DNA of 64,000 nt from Chryseobacterium sp. IHB B 17019 (GTDB lineage Bacteria > Bacteroidota > Bacteroidia > Flavobacteriales > Weeksellaceae). The stretch's first letter is position 1; each line of letters opens with the position of its first letter. Under the pieces are notes generated by a model. That model made no database searches. It was not told the origin of the DNA and worked only from the letters and a program-made list of their open reading frames with translations. The stretch covers positions 558,001 through 622,000 of the forward strand of contig NZ_CP013293.1 in assembly GCF_001456155.1 (NCBI RefSeq), given 5' to 3'. This document shows positions 16,204 to 24,957 of this stretch, piece by piece. The position numbers and the translations under genes are program-made.

Positions 16204-17805
16204 TTATGATTTTCCGTCTGTCCAGTTTTTGATATCCGGATTTGGGTTTGGAGATTTTGGTACAACATGACATTTGTAGCCAATGATGTACACTCCGTCC
16301 GACTGAAGTTTTTTACCGCTCCATTTTGCGTTGCTTTGAGAATTTTGGTTTTCATAATTGTGGCTTCCACCAAATACGAAAGGTCCGATTCCCACCGCTG
16401 CTCCGCTGCTGATTTTTGTGCTTGCTGCTTTGTATGCGGTGCTGTTTTCACTGAAATCAAGCATTACATCTCTCGCAATGATCAGTTCTGTAACAATCAT
16501 CGGCATTAATCCTTTTCCTTTACCGTCACTGATGATGTCTCCGTTTAATGCCTGAGGTGAAGTTTCATGTAATTTCCAATATTTGGATTCTACAAATTCC
16601 TGGCTGAACCATCCTCTTTCTACTCTTACTTTTCCTAATTTAAATGAAATTTTAAGATTGCTGAAGTCTGTATTCATCGCTGTCCTTGAAGTGCTTCCGC
16701 TGTTTCTTGCACCGATACTGAATAATCCCATGCTGAATCCTGCACCCGCGCTCCAGTTATGGATTGATTTAGAATAATCGCTATGTGCGCTTCCTTCATA
16801 CATTGAAATGGTAGGCCATTTTTTAGACTCTTTCAATGCGCTGGCAGAAATTGGAATAGAGGGTGAATAGTTGATATAATCAATAACTCTTGTTCTCTGG
16901 CTGTTTCTGAACTCCGATTGAAGACGTTTTTTGATGACAAGCATGTGTTTCTCTTCAATTTCACTCAGGTAATTCTGAATTCTTTCAACGGCTTCTTTGT
17001 AACCTAAAGACTGCCATGCTTTTAAAGCTGCATCTTCTCTTTTCTTCATGTTTTTACCATCGATAGAAATAGTTGCCATTGCATCAGGATCACCGTTATC
17101 TGCATCGATTCTGATAGAGTTGTTGGTATCTACAATATCATAGTACTTCATTTGATACTCAATATATTTAGAATACATCGGAGCCACGAAAGTCTGGTGA
17201 AGTTCCGGTTTGTTAAGGTCATCAACCGGTGCATTTTCATCAAAATCAGGATTTTTTACCACTTTCACTTTGAAAAGCTTGTTTCTTAATTTTTCAAGGT
17301 TTTTTTCAACCTTAGCATCCATCGGTGTATCTACTACAACAGACCATTGCATAAGATCTTCATATACTTTAGACACTCTTTTTGAAGAATCATTAAAAAT
17401 AGTCATCATTCTACCGTTTCCACTTGGTGTAAGGGGTGGTAAATTGGAAGGAATAGCATCTACCATTGCAGAAAACTGCTCCATTTGAAGGTATTTACGG
17501 AATTTGCTTTCTTTCATTGCATTTTGAAATTCCTCCATATTGGTTTTAGGATTTCCGTTGGCATCCAGGATTGGTTTTCCCTGTCCGTCAAGCATTGGTT
17601 TTGGAGCCGGCGCGTTTCCGAATAATCCGTTTAATGCATAATCAAAAGTATCTTCCGTTAAATTAATCCCGATCGGGTCGAATGCGATAAAGTCATTAGG
17701 ACCGATAGAATCCGGATCTCCACCGTTGGTTACAGAATCATAAACTTGTTTTAAAAGCATACTCATCAATGAGTTTGATCTTGCTTCTTGAGTTAATGTT
17801 GGCAT
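16204..17805 (-). CDS. Unknown 533-aa protein, first of the muramidase cluster
   Basis: Family not recognised. No signal peptide. The N-terminal 330 residues are mainly helical (LMSMLLKQVYDSV; EKLRNKLF; ERIQNYLSEIEEKHMLVIKK). Residues 335-370 are rich in Gly and Ser (WSAGAGFSMGLFSIGARNSG). Then comes a beta-rich module with VRVERGWFSQEF (393-404), SDG (426-428), LMPMIVTELIIARDVMLDFS (433-452) and a Gly-rich VGIGPFVFGGSHNYEN segment. The RxWF...DG...LP order is shared with the 612-aa protein, so the two are probably distant paralogues in this part. The glycine-rich strands could hint at membrane insertion, but nothing proves a pore. It has its own terminator downstream. Confidence 0.8.
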   Translation of the reverse strand: MPTLTQEARSNSLMSMLLKQVYDSVTNGGDPDSIGPNDFIAFDPIGINLTEDTFDYALNGLFGNAPAPKPMLDGQGKPILDANGNPKTNMEEFQNAMKESKFRKYLQMEQFSAMVDAIPSNLPPLTPSGNGRMMTIFNDSSKRVSKVYEDLMQWSVVVDTPMDAKVEKNLEKLRNKLFKVKVVKNPDFDENAPVDDLNKPELHQTFVAPMYSKYIEYQMKYYDIVDTNNSIRIDADNGDPDAMATISIDGKNMKKREDAALKAWQSLGYKEAVERIQNYLSEIEEKHMLVIKKRLQSEFRNSQRTRVIDYINYSPSIPISASALKESKKWPTISMYEGSAHSDYSKSIHNWSAGAGFSMGLFSIGARNSGSTSRTAMNTDFSNLKISFKLGKVRVERGWFSQEFVESKYWKLHETSPQALNGDIISDGKGKGLMPMIVTELIIARDVMLDFSENSTAYKAASTKISSGAAVGIGPFVFGGSHNYENQNSQSNAKWSGKKLQSDGVYIIGYKCHVVPKSPNPNPDIKNWTDGKS

Positions 17806-18189
17806 AATTATAAGTTTTTAAATTTTTTCTTGCTTACTCTTTTCGGTTTTCAGCGTCCCCGATTTTGTATGGTACAAATATCTATCAGGTACACAAGAAA
17901 TTACTCAGTGATTTTCCGATTTTGGGATGTGGTTTTTACGATATTTTAGTTTTTGTTGAATATTTTAAATTAATACGGAACTATTATTAGAAAATTAAAA
18001 CCGTATAATGCTTATATATAGGAAGTTATTATTTTTAGCATAGTTAATTTTAAACATTATTATAAATATTTTTAAAATGTTAGAATTTTAACAATTTTTT
18101 GGCAAATCTTTTGATATTACAACAATACTTATCGATAAGAGCTATGAGAATAGCAATTCAAAATTTTAACAGTTTAAATATTTTTAGTG
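17806..18189. other. AT-rich divergent spacer
   Basis: Spacer between the 533-aa gene and the TonB-like gene. I see no gene. AAAAACTTATAATT precedes the 533-aa ATG, related to the leader of its two neighbours. The palindrome cttatcgataag is at about 18128-18139. No promoter box fits the consensus well. Confidence 0.4.
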
Positions 18190-19035
18190 ATGAAACATAT
18201 ACATCAAAATCAGGAATTTCGCTTCAACGAAGTTCTTTTTGAGCACCGTAACAAAGAATATGGCGCATACGTTCTAAGAAACGAATCAAATAAAATTTTA
18301 ACCAAAGCACTTTTTGTGGGAGTAAGTTTACTGGCAGCAGTTTCTATGACCCCTTTACTTATTAATGCTTTTAAAAGTGATGCGCCAACAGAAGGGACAG
18401 GAGGTGTAATTATTGATCTTATAGATCCTGTAATACCACCGGATGTTGAAGTGATACCTCCCACTTCGGTTACTCCACCGAGAACCCCGGATGTAAAAAC
18501 TTTTGATAGTTCAATACCAACACCGTCAAGGAATGCTCCGGATACTAATACTGAAGACATTCCGGATGATGCAGTGGCGGGTTTAACAAACAATTTTAAA
18601 GCAGATCCGGCTCCAACAAATACATATACACCTCCAACACAGAATATTGGAACAGGACCGGTAATCAATACAGCTCCACCAACACTTCCTGTTGAAAAAA
18701 CAGATACTAATAAAATTGTTGATGGTAAAGATTTAGGTAAGGAAGCAAATTTCGGAGGAGGAATTGAATCATTCAGAAATAAAGTAATGAGCAATTTCGA
18801 CGGTTCCGGTTTTGAATCTGATGATGTAATGAGAACTACAATCACTTTTATTGTGGAAATCGACGGAACAATTTCAGGAATTAAAGCTAATGGTACTGAT
18901 GCAGATTTTAACAGTGAAGCCATCAGAACTGTAAAAGCAATTTCCGCAAAAGGAAAATGGATTCCGGGGAAAAATAAAAAAGGAGAATCCGTGAGAAGTT
19001 ACTTCAAATTTCCAATATCCATGAAGTTTGAATAA
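18190..19035 (+). CDS. TonB-like energy transducer
   Basis: Couples proton-motive force to outer-membrane transporters. It has a cytoplasmic N-terminus (with HRNKEYGAYVLR, typical of Bacteroidota TonB), one membrane segment (about residues 40-62), a periplasmic Pro/Thr-rich arm (about 75-180) and a C-terminal TonB domain (TTITFIVEIDGTISGIKANG). The start is the ATG at 18190; the GTG one codon earlier is also in frame. I do not see exbB/exbD next to it. A strong hairpin terminator follows at 19061. Confidence 0.87.
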   Translation: MKHIHQNQEFRFNEVLFEHRNKEYGAYVLRNESNKILTKALFVGVSLLAAVSMTPLLINAFKSDAPTEGTGGVIIDLIDPVIPPDVEVIPPTSVTPPRTPDVKTFDSSIPTPSRNAPDTNTEDIPDDAVAGLTNNFKADPAPTNTYTPPTQNIGTGPVINTAPPTLPVEKTDTNKIVDGKDLGKEANFGGGIESFRNKVMSNFDGSGFESDDVMRTTITFIVEIDGTISGIKANGTDADFNSEAIRTVKAISAKGKWIPGKNKKGESVRSYFKFPISMKFE

Positions 19036-19060
19036 TTAATATAAAGCAAATCTTGAACAG

Positions 19061-19098
19061 TTATCCACAAAGAATTTTTTTTGTGGATAATTTTTTTT
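19061..19098 (+). terminator. Terminator of the TonB-like gene; its stem holds two inverted DnaA-box sequences
   Basis: An 11-bp perfect stem, ttatccacaaa (19061-19071) with tttgtggataa (19080-19090), followed by eight T. Each arm contains TTATCCACA, the textbook DnaA box, in opposite orientation. Its position behind the TonB stop and its T run make termination the simplest reading; its place just upstream of parAB makes DnaA binding worth a look. Confidence 0.7.
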
Positions 19099-19174
19099 AT
19101 GCTTAAAATGCTTATTAACAATATTTTAACTCTATTTTCGTTTTATCCATTCATTTAGAGCAAGGAAAAATGTG

Positions 19175-19182
19175 TATTTTTG
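19175..19182 (+). promoter_or_regulatory. -7 box of parA
   Basis: TATTTTTG matches TAnnTTTG, ending 18 bp before the parA ATG at 19201. It overlaps an in-frame TTG at 19180, which argues against the longer reading frame. Confidence 0.6.
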
Positions 19183-19200
19183 AGGCTTAAAGTTCGAATA

Positions 19201-19974
19201 ATGGCAAAAATCATAGGTATCGCTAATCAGAAAGGAGGCGTTGGAAAAACAACTACCGCTGTTAACTTAGCCGCAGCATTAGGGGTATTGGAAAAGAAAA
19301 TATTAATCATTGATGCTGATCCTCAGGCTAATGCAACTTCCGGTTTAGGAGTTGAAGATGTTCAGTATTCCACATACAATCTATTGGAGCACAGTGTTGA
19401 TACAAAAAGCTGTATTAAAAAAACAGCTACCCCGAATTTGGATATCGTTCCTTCTCACATCGACTTAGTTGCGGCGGAAATCGAACTGGTAGACAAAGAA
19501 GACCGGGAGTACATGCTGAAAAAGGCATTACAAAGTGTAAGAGATGATTATGACTATATTATCATCGACTGCGCGCCGAGTTTAGGTCTGATCACGGTAA
19601 ATGCGCTTACCGCTGCAGATTCTGTGATTATCCCCATTCAATGTGAGTATTTTGCATTGGAAGGTCTTGGAAAATTATTGAATACCATTAAAAACGTTCA
19701 GAAAATTCATAATAAAGATTTAGACATCGAAGGTTTGCTTCTTACCATGTACGACAGCAGATTAAGATTGTCCAATCAAGTAGTAGAAGAGGTGAATGCA
19801 CACTTCCCGGAAATGGTTTTTGAAACCATTATCAGCAGAAACGTAAGATTAAGTGAAGCACCAAGTTTCGGAGAAAGTATTTTAAATTACGATGCCGAAA
19901 GCAAAGGAGCGATCCAATATATTCAGTTGGCGGAAGAAGTTCTGTTGAACAACGAAAAATTAGTAAAAAATTAA
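19201..19974 (+). CDS. parA: Chromosome-partitioning ATPase ParA/Soj
   Basis: ATPase that binds nucleoid DNA and moves ParB-bound origins apart at division. The 257-aa product starts MAKIIGIANQKGGVGKTTTA; the deviant Walker A KGGVGKTT is at 11-18. Further motifs are ILIIDADPQANATSG and YIIIDCAPSLGLIT. The ATG at 19201 is chosen over an upstream TTG that lies in the promoter. parB follows after a 39-bp spacer containing the palindromic word aagcttaaagctt. I did not find a parS site (consensus tgttccacgtgaaaca) in the window. Confidence 0.96.
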   Translation: MAKIIGIANQKGGVGKTTTAVNLAAALGVLEKKILIIDADPQANATSGLGVEDVQYSTYNLLEHSVDTKSCIKKTATPNLDIVPSHIDLVAAEIELVDKEDREYMLKKALQSVRDDYDYIIIDCAPSLGLITVNALTAADSVIIPIQCEYFALEGLGKLLNTIKNVQKIHNKDLDIEGLLLTMYDSRLRLSNQVVEEVNAHFPEMVFETIISRNVRLSEAPSFGESILNYDAESKGAIQYIQLAEEVLLNNEKLVKN

Positions 19975-20013
19975 AAAGGCTTAAAGCCATAAGCTTAAAG
20001 CTTAAAGTATACT

Positions 20014-20904
20014 ATGAAGGACAAAAAAAGAGCGATGGGGCGTGGTTTGGGTGCAATTTTAAGTGCGGAATCCAAAGCAACGATCAATTCTGCCACTGAT
20101 GAAGGAGCAGATAAGTTTGTAGGGAATATCGTAGAAATTGCGATAGAAGATATTTATCCCAACCCAACCCAGCCAAGAACTTATTTTGACGAAAAAGCAT
20201 TAAACGAGCTTGCTCAATCCATCAAAAACTTAGGGGTAATTCAACCGGTTACTTTAAGGAAAGATGGAGAAAAGTTCGAAATCATATCCGGGGAAAGACG
20301 TTACAGGGCAAGTAAAATTGCAGGACTGGAGTCTATTCCGGCATATATCCGTTTGGTAAATGACCAGGAGCTTCTTGAGATGGCTCTTGTAGAAAATATC
20401 CAAAGGGAAGATCTTGACGCGATCGAAATTGCCTTAACTTATCAAAGATTAATGGACGAAATCGGTCTTACGCAGGAAAATCTGAGCCAGAGAGTAGGAA
20501 AGGATAGAAGTACAATCACCAACTCGATCAGATTGTTGAGGTTAAGTCCTGATATTCAGAATGCTATCAGAAGCGGTGAGATTTCTGCGGGACACGGAAG
20601 AGCGATCATCAGTCTTGAAAATGAAGAATATCAGCAGACTTTATTTGATTTAATTATCAAAGAAAAACTGAATGTCCGTCAGGCTGAACAGGCTGCAACA
20701 GCGTTGAAAAACCCGAAATCACCGGCCGCAAAAAAAGCAAAAGCAGAGCTTTCCAATAATTATAAGAGGGCTCAGAAAGCGATTGCCGATATATTAGATG
20801 TAAAAGTGGAGATTAAAACCTCCGGAAACGGTAAAAAAGGTAAAATTGTCCTTGACTTCAAAAATGAAGACGAACTGGAATATATTTTATCTCATATTAA
20901 ATAA
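20014..20904 (+). CDS. parB: Chromosome-partitioning protein ParB
   Basis: CTPase and parS-binding protein that loads as a sliding clamp and stimulates ParA. The N-terminal KRAMGRGLGAIL is the usual ParA-activating start. IEDIYPNPTQPRTYFDE and SGERRYRASKIAGL are the ParB/Srx CTP-binding region; a helix-turn-helix lies around LTQENLSQRVGKDRSTITN; the C-terminal dimer domain ends KIVLDFKNEDELEYILSHI. It is 296 aa, with the stop codon directly abutting the start of the next gene, so it is cotranscribed. Confidence 0.96.
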   Translation: MKDKKRAMGRGLGAILSAESKATINSATDEGADKFVGNIVEIAIEDIYPNPTQPRTYFDEKALNELAQSIKNLGVIQPVTLRKDGEKFEIISGERRYRASKIAGLESIPAYIRLVNDQELLEMALVENIQREDLDAIEIALTYQRLMDEIGLTQENLSQRVGKDRSTITNSIRLLRLSPDIQNAIRSGEISAGHGRAIISLENEEYQQTLFDLIIKEKLNVRQAEQAATALKNPKSPAAKKAKAELSNNYKRAQKAIADILDVKVEIKTSGNGKKGKIVLDFKNEDELEYILSHIK

Positions 20905-21546
20905 ATGAAGAAAATATTTTTCACATTTTTCCTGTGCCTGTCTGCGATTATCTATTCGCAGGTAAATCCCAATGATACGATCCGGGTAGAAAACCATCCG
21001 AAAGACAGCGTATCGGTGGAGAAAAACAATACCAAGACTGCAGCTAAAGTTGTTACAGATCTTGAAAAAGCAAACGGGCCAACAAGGAAAACACTAAAAC
21101 TTAATCCTACAAGAGCGGGGTTATATTCTGCTGTATTGCCCGGATTAGGACAATATTACAACAAAAAATACTGGAAAATCCCGATCGTTTGGGGAGCAGT
21201 AGGAGCCGGAGTTGGTATTGCAGTCTGGAATGACAATCAGTATAGGAAATACCGTGAATACTACATCGCCAAGCTCAACGGGACTCCCAATGAGTTTGTC
21301 GACAGCCACCCATGGCTGGATAAAGTAGCTCTCGGAAACGCGCAGGACAGATCAAAAAGACAAAGAGATTATGCGATTGCGATCTCTGGGTTAATTTATA
21401 TTTTAAATATTGTAGATGCCGTTGTAGATGCACATTTGTATGAAGCCCGTCACGATCCGGATCTTACATTCAATCCTGCGGTCATTCAGGATCAATATGG
21501 AATTACCCCTCCAAAAACAGGTGTAAGTTTAAGTTATAGATTTTAA
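20905..21546 (+). CDS. DUF5683 membrane protein
   Basis: A 213-aa protein with a signal peptide (MKKIFFTFFLCLSAIIYSQ). A hydrophobic core follows, PTRAGLYSAVLPGLGQYYNKK then YWKIPIVWGAVGAGVGIAVW, with a further membrane segment near AIAISGLIYILNIVDAVVDA. This is the DUF5683 family, found after parB in many flavobacteria. The ATG starts at the base after the parB stop, which indicates translational coupling. Function unknown; the conserved link to parAB and dapB/lepB suggests an envelope housekeeping role. Confidence 0.85.
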   Translation: MKKIFFTFFLCLSAIIYSQVNPNDTIRVENHPKDSVSVEKNNTKTAAKVVTDLEKANGPTRKTLKLNPTRAGLYSAVLPGLGQYYNKKYWKIPIVWGAVGAGVGIAVWNDNQYRKYREYYIAKLNGTPNEFVDSHPWLDKVALGNAQDRSKRQRDYAIAISGLIYILNIVDAVVDAHLYEARHDPDLTFNPAVIQDQYGITPPKTGVSLSYRF

Positions 21547-21582
21547 AATAATTAATAGATAAACTGTTTTGGTTAATCTCTT

Positions 21583-21605
21583 GCTGAGTGAAACGCCTTC
21601 GAACG
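21583..21605. repeat. Dispersed gctgagtgaaacgcc repeat
   Basis: gctgagtgaaacgccttcga followed by acg, then tttgcgccatttgcgttaaaa nearby; same family as 16048-16071 and the arms of 31082-31156. Confidence 0.6.
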
Positions 21606-21666
21606 AAAAATATACAGAAAATTTTAAATAAAACTTTGCGCCATTTGCGTTAAAAATAGGACAAAT

Positions 21667-22368
21667 ATGAAAATAGCATTAGTTGGATACGGTAAAATGG
21701 GTAAAATCATCGATGAAATTGCCACCAAAAGAGGTCACGAAATCGTTGCCCGTCTAAAAGAAACCCCAACTGCTGAAAACCTTAATAATCCGGATGTAGT
21801 CATTGAATTTTCCTTACCGGAAGTTGCTTTTGACAACATTAAAACCTGTCTTGAAAATAAAATTCCTGTAATCTGCGGAACAACAGGATGGCTGGAGAAA
21901 AAACCTGCAATTGAAAAACTGGCTGTTGATAATGAAACAGCTTTCTTATATGGCTCAAACTTTAGTTTAGGCGTAAATTTATTCTTTGCTTTAAACGAAA
22001 AATTAGCTGATTTGATGAAAAATGTGGATGGATATTCTTGTCAACTTGAAGAAATCCATCACGTTCACAAAAAAGATGCGCCGAGTGGAACCGCGATTTC
22101 CATTGCGGAAGGAATCTTTAAGCACAACCCAAAATTTGATGCATGGAAATTGGAAGAAACCCAGGGAAATCAGTTGGGTATTTTTGCTATCCGTGAAGAT
22201 GAGGTTCCCGGAACACACAGCGTTTTCTACAGAAGCGAGGTGGATGAAATTGAAATCAAGCATACGGCTTTCAACAGAAACGGTTTTGCACTGGGAGCTG
22301 TAGTGGCCGCTGAATGGATTAAAGATAAAAAAGGAAATTTCGCGATGAAGGATGTTTTGGGACTTTAA
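21667..22368 (+). CDS. dapB: 4-hydroxy-tetrahydrodipicolinate reductase
   Basis: NAD(P)H-dependent step of the diaminopimelate/lysine pathway, supplying peptidoglycan and lysine. The nucleotide-binding GYGKMGKII is near residues 7-15; the active-site region is EEIHHVHKKDAPSGTA (catalytic His and Lys); CGTTGW is also present. At 233 aa it is the compact form usual for Bacteroidota. It stands between the parB operon and lepB; the 120-bp spacer before it holds a dispersed repeat. Confidence 0.96.
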   Translation: MKIALVGYGKMGKIIDEIATKRGHEIVARLKETPTAENLNNPDVVIEFSLPEVAFDNIKTCLENKIPVICGTTGWLEKKPAIEKLAVDNETAFLYGSNFSLGVNLFFALNEKLADLMKNVDGYSCQLEEIHHVHKKDAPSGTAISIAEGIFKHNPKFDAWKLEETQGNQLGIFAIREDEVPGTHSVFYRSEVDEIEIKHTAFNRNGFALGAVVAAEWIKDKKGNFAMKDVLGL

Positions 22369-22489
22369 TTTGTAACAAATTTCCTACATTGCAAACTAAT
22401 AAAATGAATGGTGAACCGTCAATCGTGAATTTGCGATCATTTATCAATTATCATTCATCAATTATATTATAGATTAGGTACAAAAAATT

Positions 22490-24133
22490 ATGAATTATTT
22501 TTTAACTTATACAGTTTATGTTCTCATTTTATCTGTATTGATGGGACTTTCCACTTGGAAGCTGTTCAAGAAACTGGGGTATAATCCGCTCTTTGCATTT
22601 ATCCCTTTTTATAATTATTTCATTATTCTGAAAGAAACAAAACACCCGAAATGGTGGGCTGTCTTATCATATTTGCCGATTGTTGGCCCGATTATGATGA
22701 CTGTTTTTCATATTTATTTAATGAAAAAATTCGGGAAAAGTGCGCTTCTTACTGCAATTCTTCCGTTCATTTATATGGCAACAGTGAATTATGGAAAAGA
22801 GGTAGAGTTAGAAGATGAAAACGATTTGTTCCTTACAGACGAAGAAAAAAATGCAAAAAAGAAAGATTCTTTCTTAGGATCTGTGACTTTTGCGGTAGTA
22901 TTTGCAACCATTATCCACGTTTTTATAACGCAGCCTTTCGGGATTCCTACGGGGTCTATGGAAAGAACGTTATTGGTGGGTGACTTCCTTTTTGTAAACA
23001 AATGGAGCTATGGATACAGACTTCCGATGCGTCCTGTGGCAATACCTTTCTTACAGGGAACTATTTTCGATTCCGGTGAAAAAGGAAACCCGAAAGATGA
23101 TCCGAAATCGTATGTTGACGGGGTAAAATTACCTTATGAAAGAATTTTACAGTTCAATAAACCTCAGAAGAATGATGTAGTTGTTTTCAACTATCCTCAG
23201 GATTCCGTGCATACAGCGATCGACAGAAAAGATCCTTATGTAAAAAGATGTGTTGCCGTTGCTGGTGATACTTTTGAAATGAGAGTCGGAAGACTTTTTG
23301 TAAACGGAAAACCGGAAATGGTTTTGGGAGATCAGGAAGTTCAGCATGCTTATACGGTAAACACGGGAACTCAATTGGATATTCCGGGGTTGTACAATAC
23401 TTACGGATTCTTACCTGTGAGAGAGATGCAGGATGACAAAGGTTTTGTATATATGTTTCAAGGTCTTACTGACAAAACAGCGAAAGAAATTAAAGCTTTA
23501 CCGAATGTCATTGGTATGGAAGAAAGTATTTTTCCTAAAGATTCAGCTACGGTTTCCTATAAATTAAATGCTGATAAAACAGCTTATACAAAAAGTATTG
23601 ATACCACTCAATCCATTTTCCCAATCAACAAACCGTGGAATCAGGATTGGTACGGCCCGCTTAAAATTCCTAAAAAAGGTGATGTTGTTACCATTAATCA
23701 GGAAACATTACCGGAATATCAGTGGATTATTTCTAAATATGAACACAACAAATTAGAAAACAAAAACGGAAAAATTTTCATCAACGGAAAAGAAACCAAT
23801 CAATATACTATCCAACAGGATTATTACATGATGGTGGGAGATAACAGAGATGCGTCTTTGGATGCAAGATTCTTTGGCTTCGTTCCTGAAGAGAATATCG
23901 TTGGAAAGCCGATGTTTACCTGGATGAGTATTCAGGGGGCTTTCAAAGATGCAAGCTCTTCTTATCAAGCGCCTTGGAAAATCCGTTGGGATAGAATGTT
24001 TAAAGCAACAAATACAGGTGAAGCTAACAAAACTTCATATTGGTGGATTGCAGCAATGATTCTGATCTTGTTTTTTGGATGGGAATATTTCATGAAATTA
24101 TTCGGAAAGAAAAAAACAGAAGACGATTTATAA
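22490..24133 (+). CDS. lepB: Signal peptidase I, large form
   Basis: Membrane serine protease that removes Sec signal peptides. It is 547 aa, about twice the usual length. Two or three N-terminal membrane segments (about 4-24, 56-76, 85-100) with YNPLFAFIPFYNYF precede a further anchor at about 130-147. The catalytic Ser156 lies in GIPTGSMERTLLVGD and the general base Lys252 in YVKRCVAVAGD. The second half of the S26 fold comes much later (GDNRDASLDARFFGFVP), after a large insertion of about 180 residues, and a C-terminal membrane segment (SYWWIAAMILILFFGWEYF) ends the protein. Bacteroidota LepB proteins are known to be long. Confidence 0.93.
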   Translation: MNYFLTYTVYVLILSVLMGLSTWKLFKKLGYNPLFAFIPFYNYFIILKETKHPKWWAVLSYLPIVGPIMMTVFHIYLMKKFGKSALLTAILPFIYMATVNYGKEVELEDENDLFLTDEEKNAKKKDSFLGSVTFAVVFATIIHVFITQPFGIPTGSMERTLLVGDFLFVNKWSYGYRLPMRPVAIPFLQGTIFDSGEKGNPKDDPKSYVDGVKLPYERILQFNKPQKNDVVVFNYPQDSVHTAIDRKDPYVKRCVAVAGDTFEMRVGRLFVNGKPEMVLGDQEVQHAYTVNTGTQLDIPGLYNTYGFLPVREMQDDKGFVYMFQGLTDKTAKEIKALPNVIGMEESIFPKDSATVSYKLNADKTAYTKSIDTTQSIFPINKPWNQDWYGPLKIPKKGDVVTINQETLPEYQWIISKYEHNKLENKNGKIFINGKETNQYTIQQDYYMMVGDNRDASLDARFFGFVPEENIVGKPMFTWMSIQGAFKDASSSYQAPWKIRWDRMFKATNTGEANKTSYWWIAAMILILFFGWEYFMKLFGKKKTEDDL

Positions 24134-24136
24134 TCA

Positions 24137-24164
24137 CTTTGTCAAAGTTTAAATCTTGACAAAG
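24137..24164 (+). terminator. Hairpin after lepB
   Basis: A 9-bp perfect stem, ctttgtcaa (24137-24145) with ttgacaaag (24156-24164), loop 10. The T run after it is poor, so it may be an attenuator or a dispersed repeat rather than a strong terminator. Confidence 0.45.
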
Positions 24165-24248
24165 CTTTAAAATAAATTCTGTTGACAAAAGCAAAAAATA
24201 AATAGAAAATAAAATGAAGTATTTGAAAAAATGCTTCATTTTTGCATT

Positions 24249-24872
24249 ATGAATATGAAGAATGTATTATTACCGGTATTTTATCTACCGCCAATTTCTT
24301 GGTTTTCAGTGTTTTTAGATCCTGAAAATGAAATTGTTTTTGAGCAGTTCGAAAGTTTTCCGAAGCAGACTTATAGAAACAGAGCCAATATTTATGGGGC
24401 CAATGGAAAATTGTCATTAATTATTCCCATTCATCACAATGGTAAAAGAGAAATGAAAGATATTGAGATTTCTCACCGCGAAGATTGGCGAAACCTTCAT
24501 TGGAAATCAATCAAAACGGCTTATCAAAGTTCTCCTTATTTCGAGTTTTATGAAGATAAATTCAGGAAAATATTTGATTTAAAAGAAAAATATTTATTGG
24601 ATTTTAATGTTAAAGGGCTGGAAATTATTCAGCAGATCCTTAAAACAGAAAAGGCACACTCTTTGAATGAAGAATATATCAAAATTCCGGAAGAAATTAA
24701 TTTTAGAGAAAAATTTTCTGCAAAACTTCCTTCAGAATTTGAAATGGAAGAATATTATCAAACATTCTCTGATAAATTAGGTTTTTTAAAAGATTTATCA
24801 ATTTTAGACCTGATTTGTAACAAAGGACCGGAATCTATGACTTATATTAAAAATATAAAACAATCATATTAA
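24249..24872 (+). CDS. WbqC family protein
   Basis: The product, about 207 aa, begins MNMKNVLLPVFYLPPISWFS. The conserved YLPPISWFS, FPKQTYRNRANIYGANG and ISHREDWRNLHWKSIKTAY stretches define the WbqC family, which appears with O-antigen and other surface polysaccharide genes and is thought to take part in sugar modification. Its biochemical role is not settled. I choose the ATG at 24249 (24255 is also possible) because the upstream ATG at 24231 lies over catttttg, a near match to the -7 box. It lies behind lepB, a common order in flavobacteria. Confidence 0.85.
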   Translation: MNMKNVLLPVFYLPPISWFSVFLDPENEIVFEQFESFPKQTYRNRANIYGANGKLSLIIPIHHNGKREMKDIEISHREDWRNLHWKSIKTAYQSSPYFEFYEDKFRKIFDLKEKYLLDFNVKGLEIIQQILKTEKAHSLNEEYIKIPEEINFREKFSAKLPSEFEMEEYYQTFSDKLGFLKDLSILDLICNKGPESMTYIKNIKQSY

Positions 24873-24957
24873 CATTGAATCGTCTGGAACCAATTTTTTA
24901 AGCTAAATTCTGAAAATTGATGATCCTATGACTTTTTAAATAAAATTATCTATACAT

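Noticed and set aside
18210..18923. Long minus-strand frame of 237 codons opposite the TonB-like gene
   Set aside because: It is a shadow of the Pro/Thr/Asp-rich TonB arm; its own composition (Ser/Gly/Val-rich, no domain) is that of a reversed coding strand.
19036..20013. parS site near parAB
   Set aside because: No sequence close to the tgttccacgtgaaaca consensus was found by eye.
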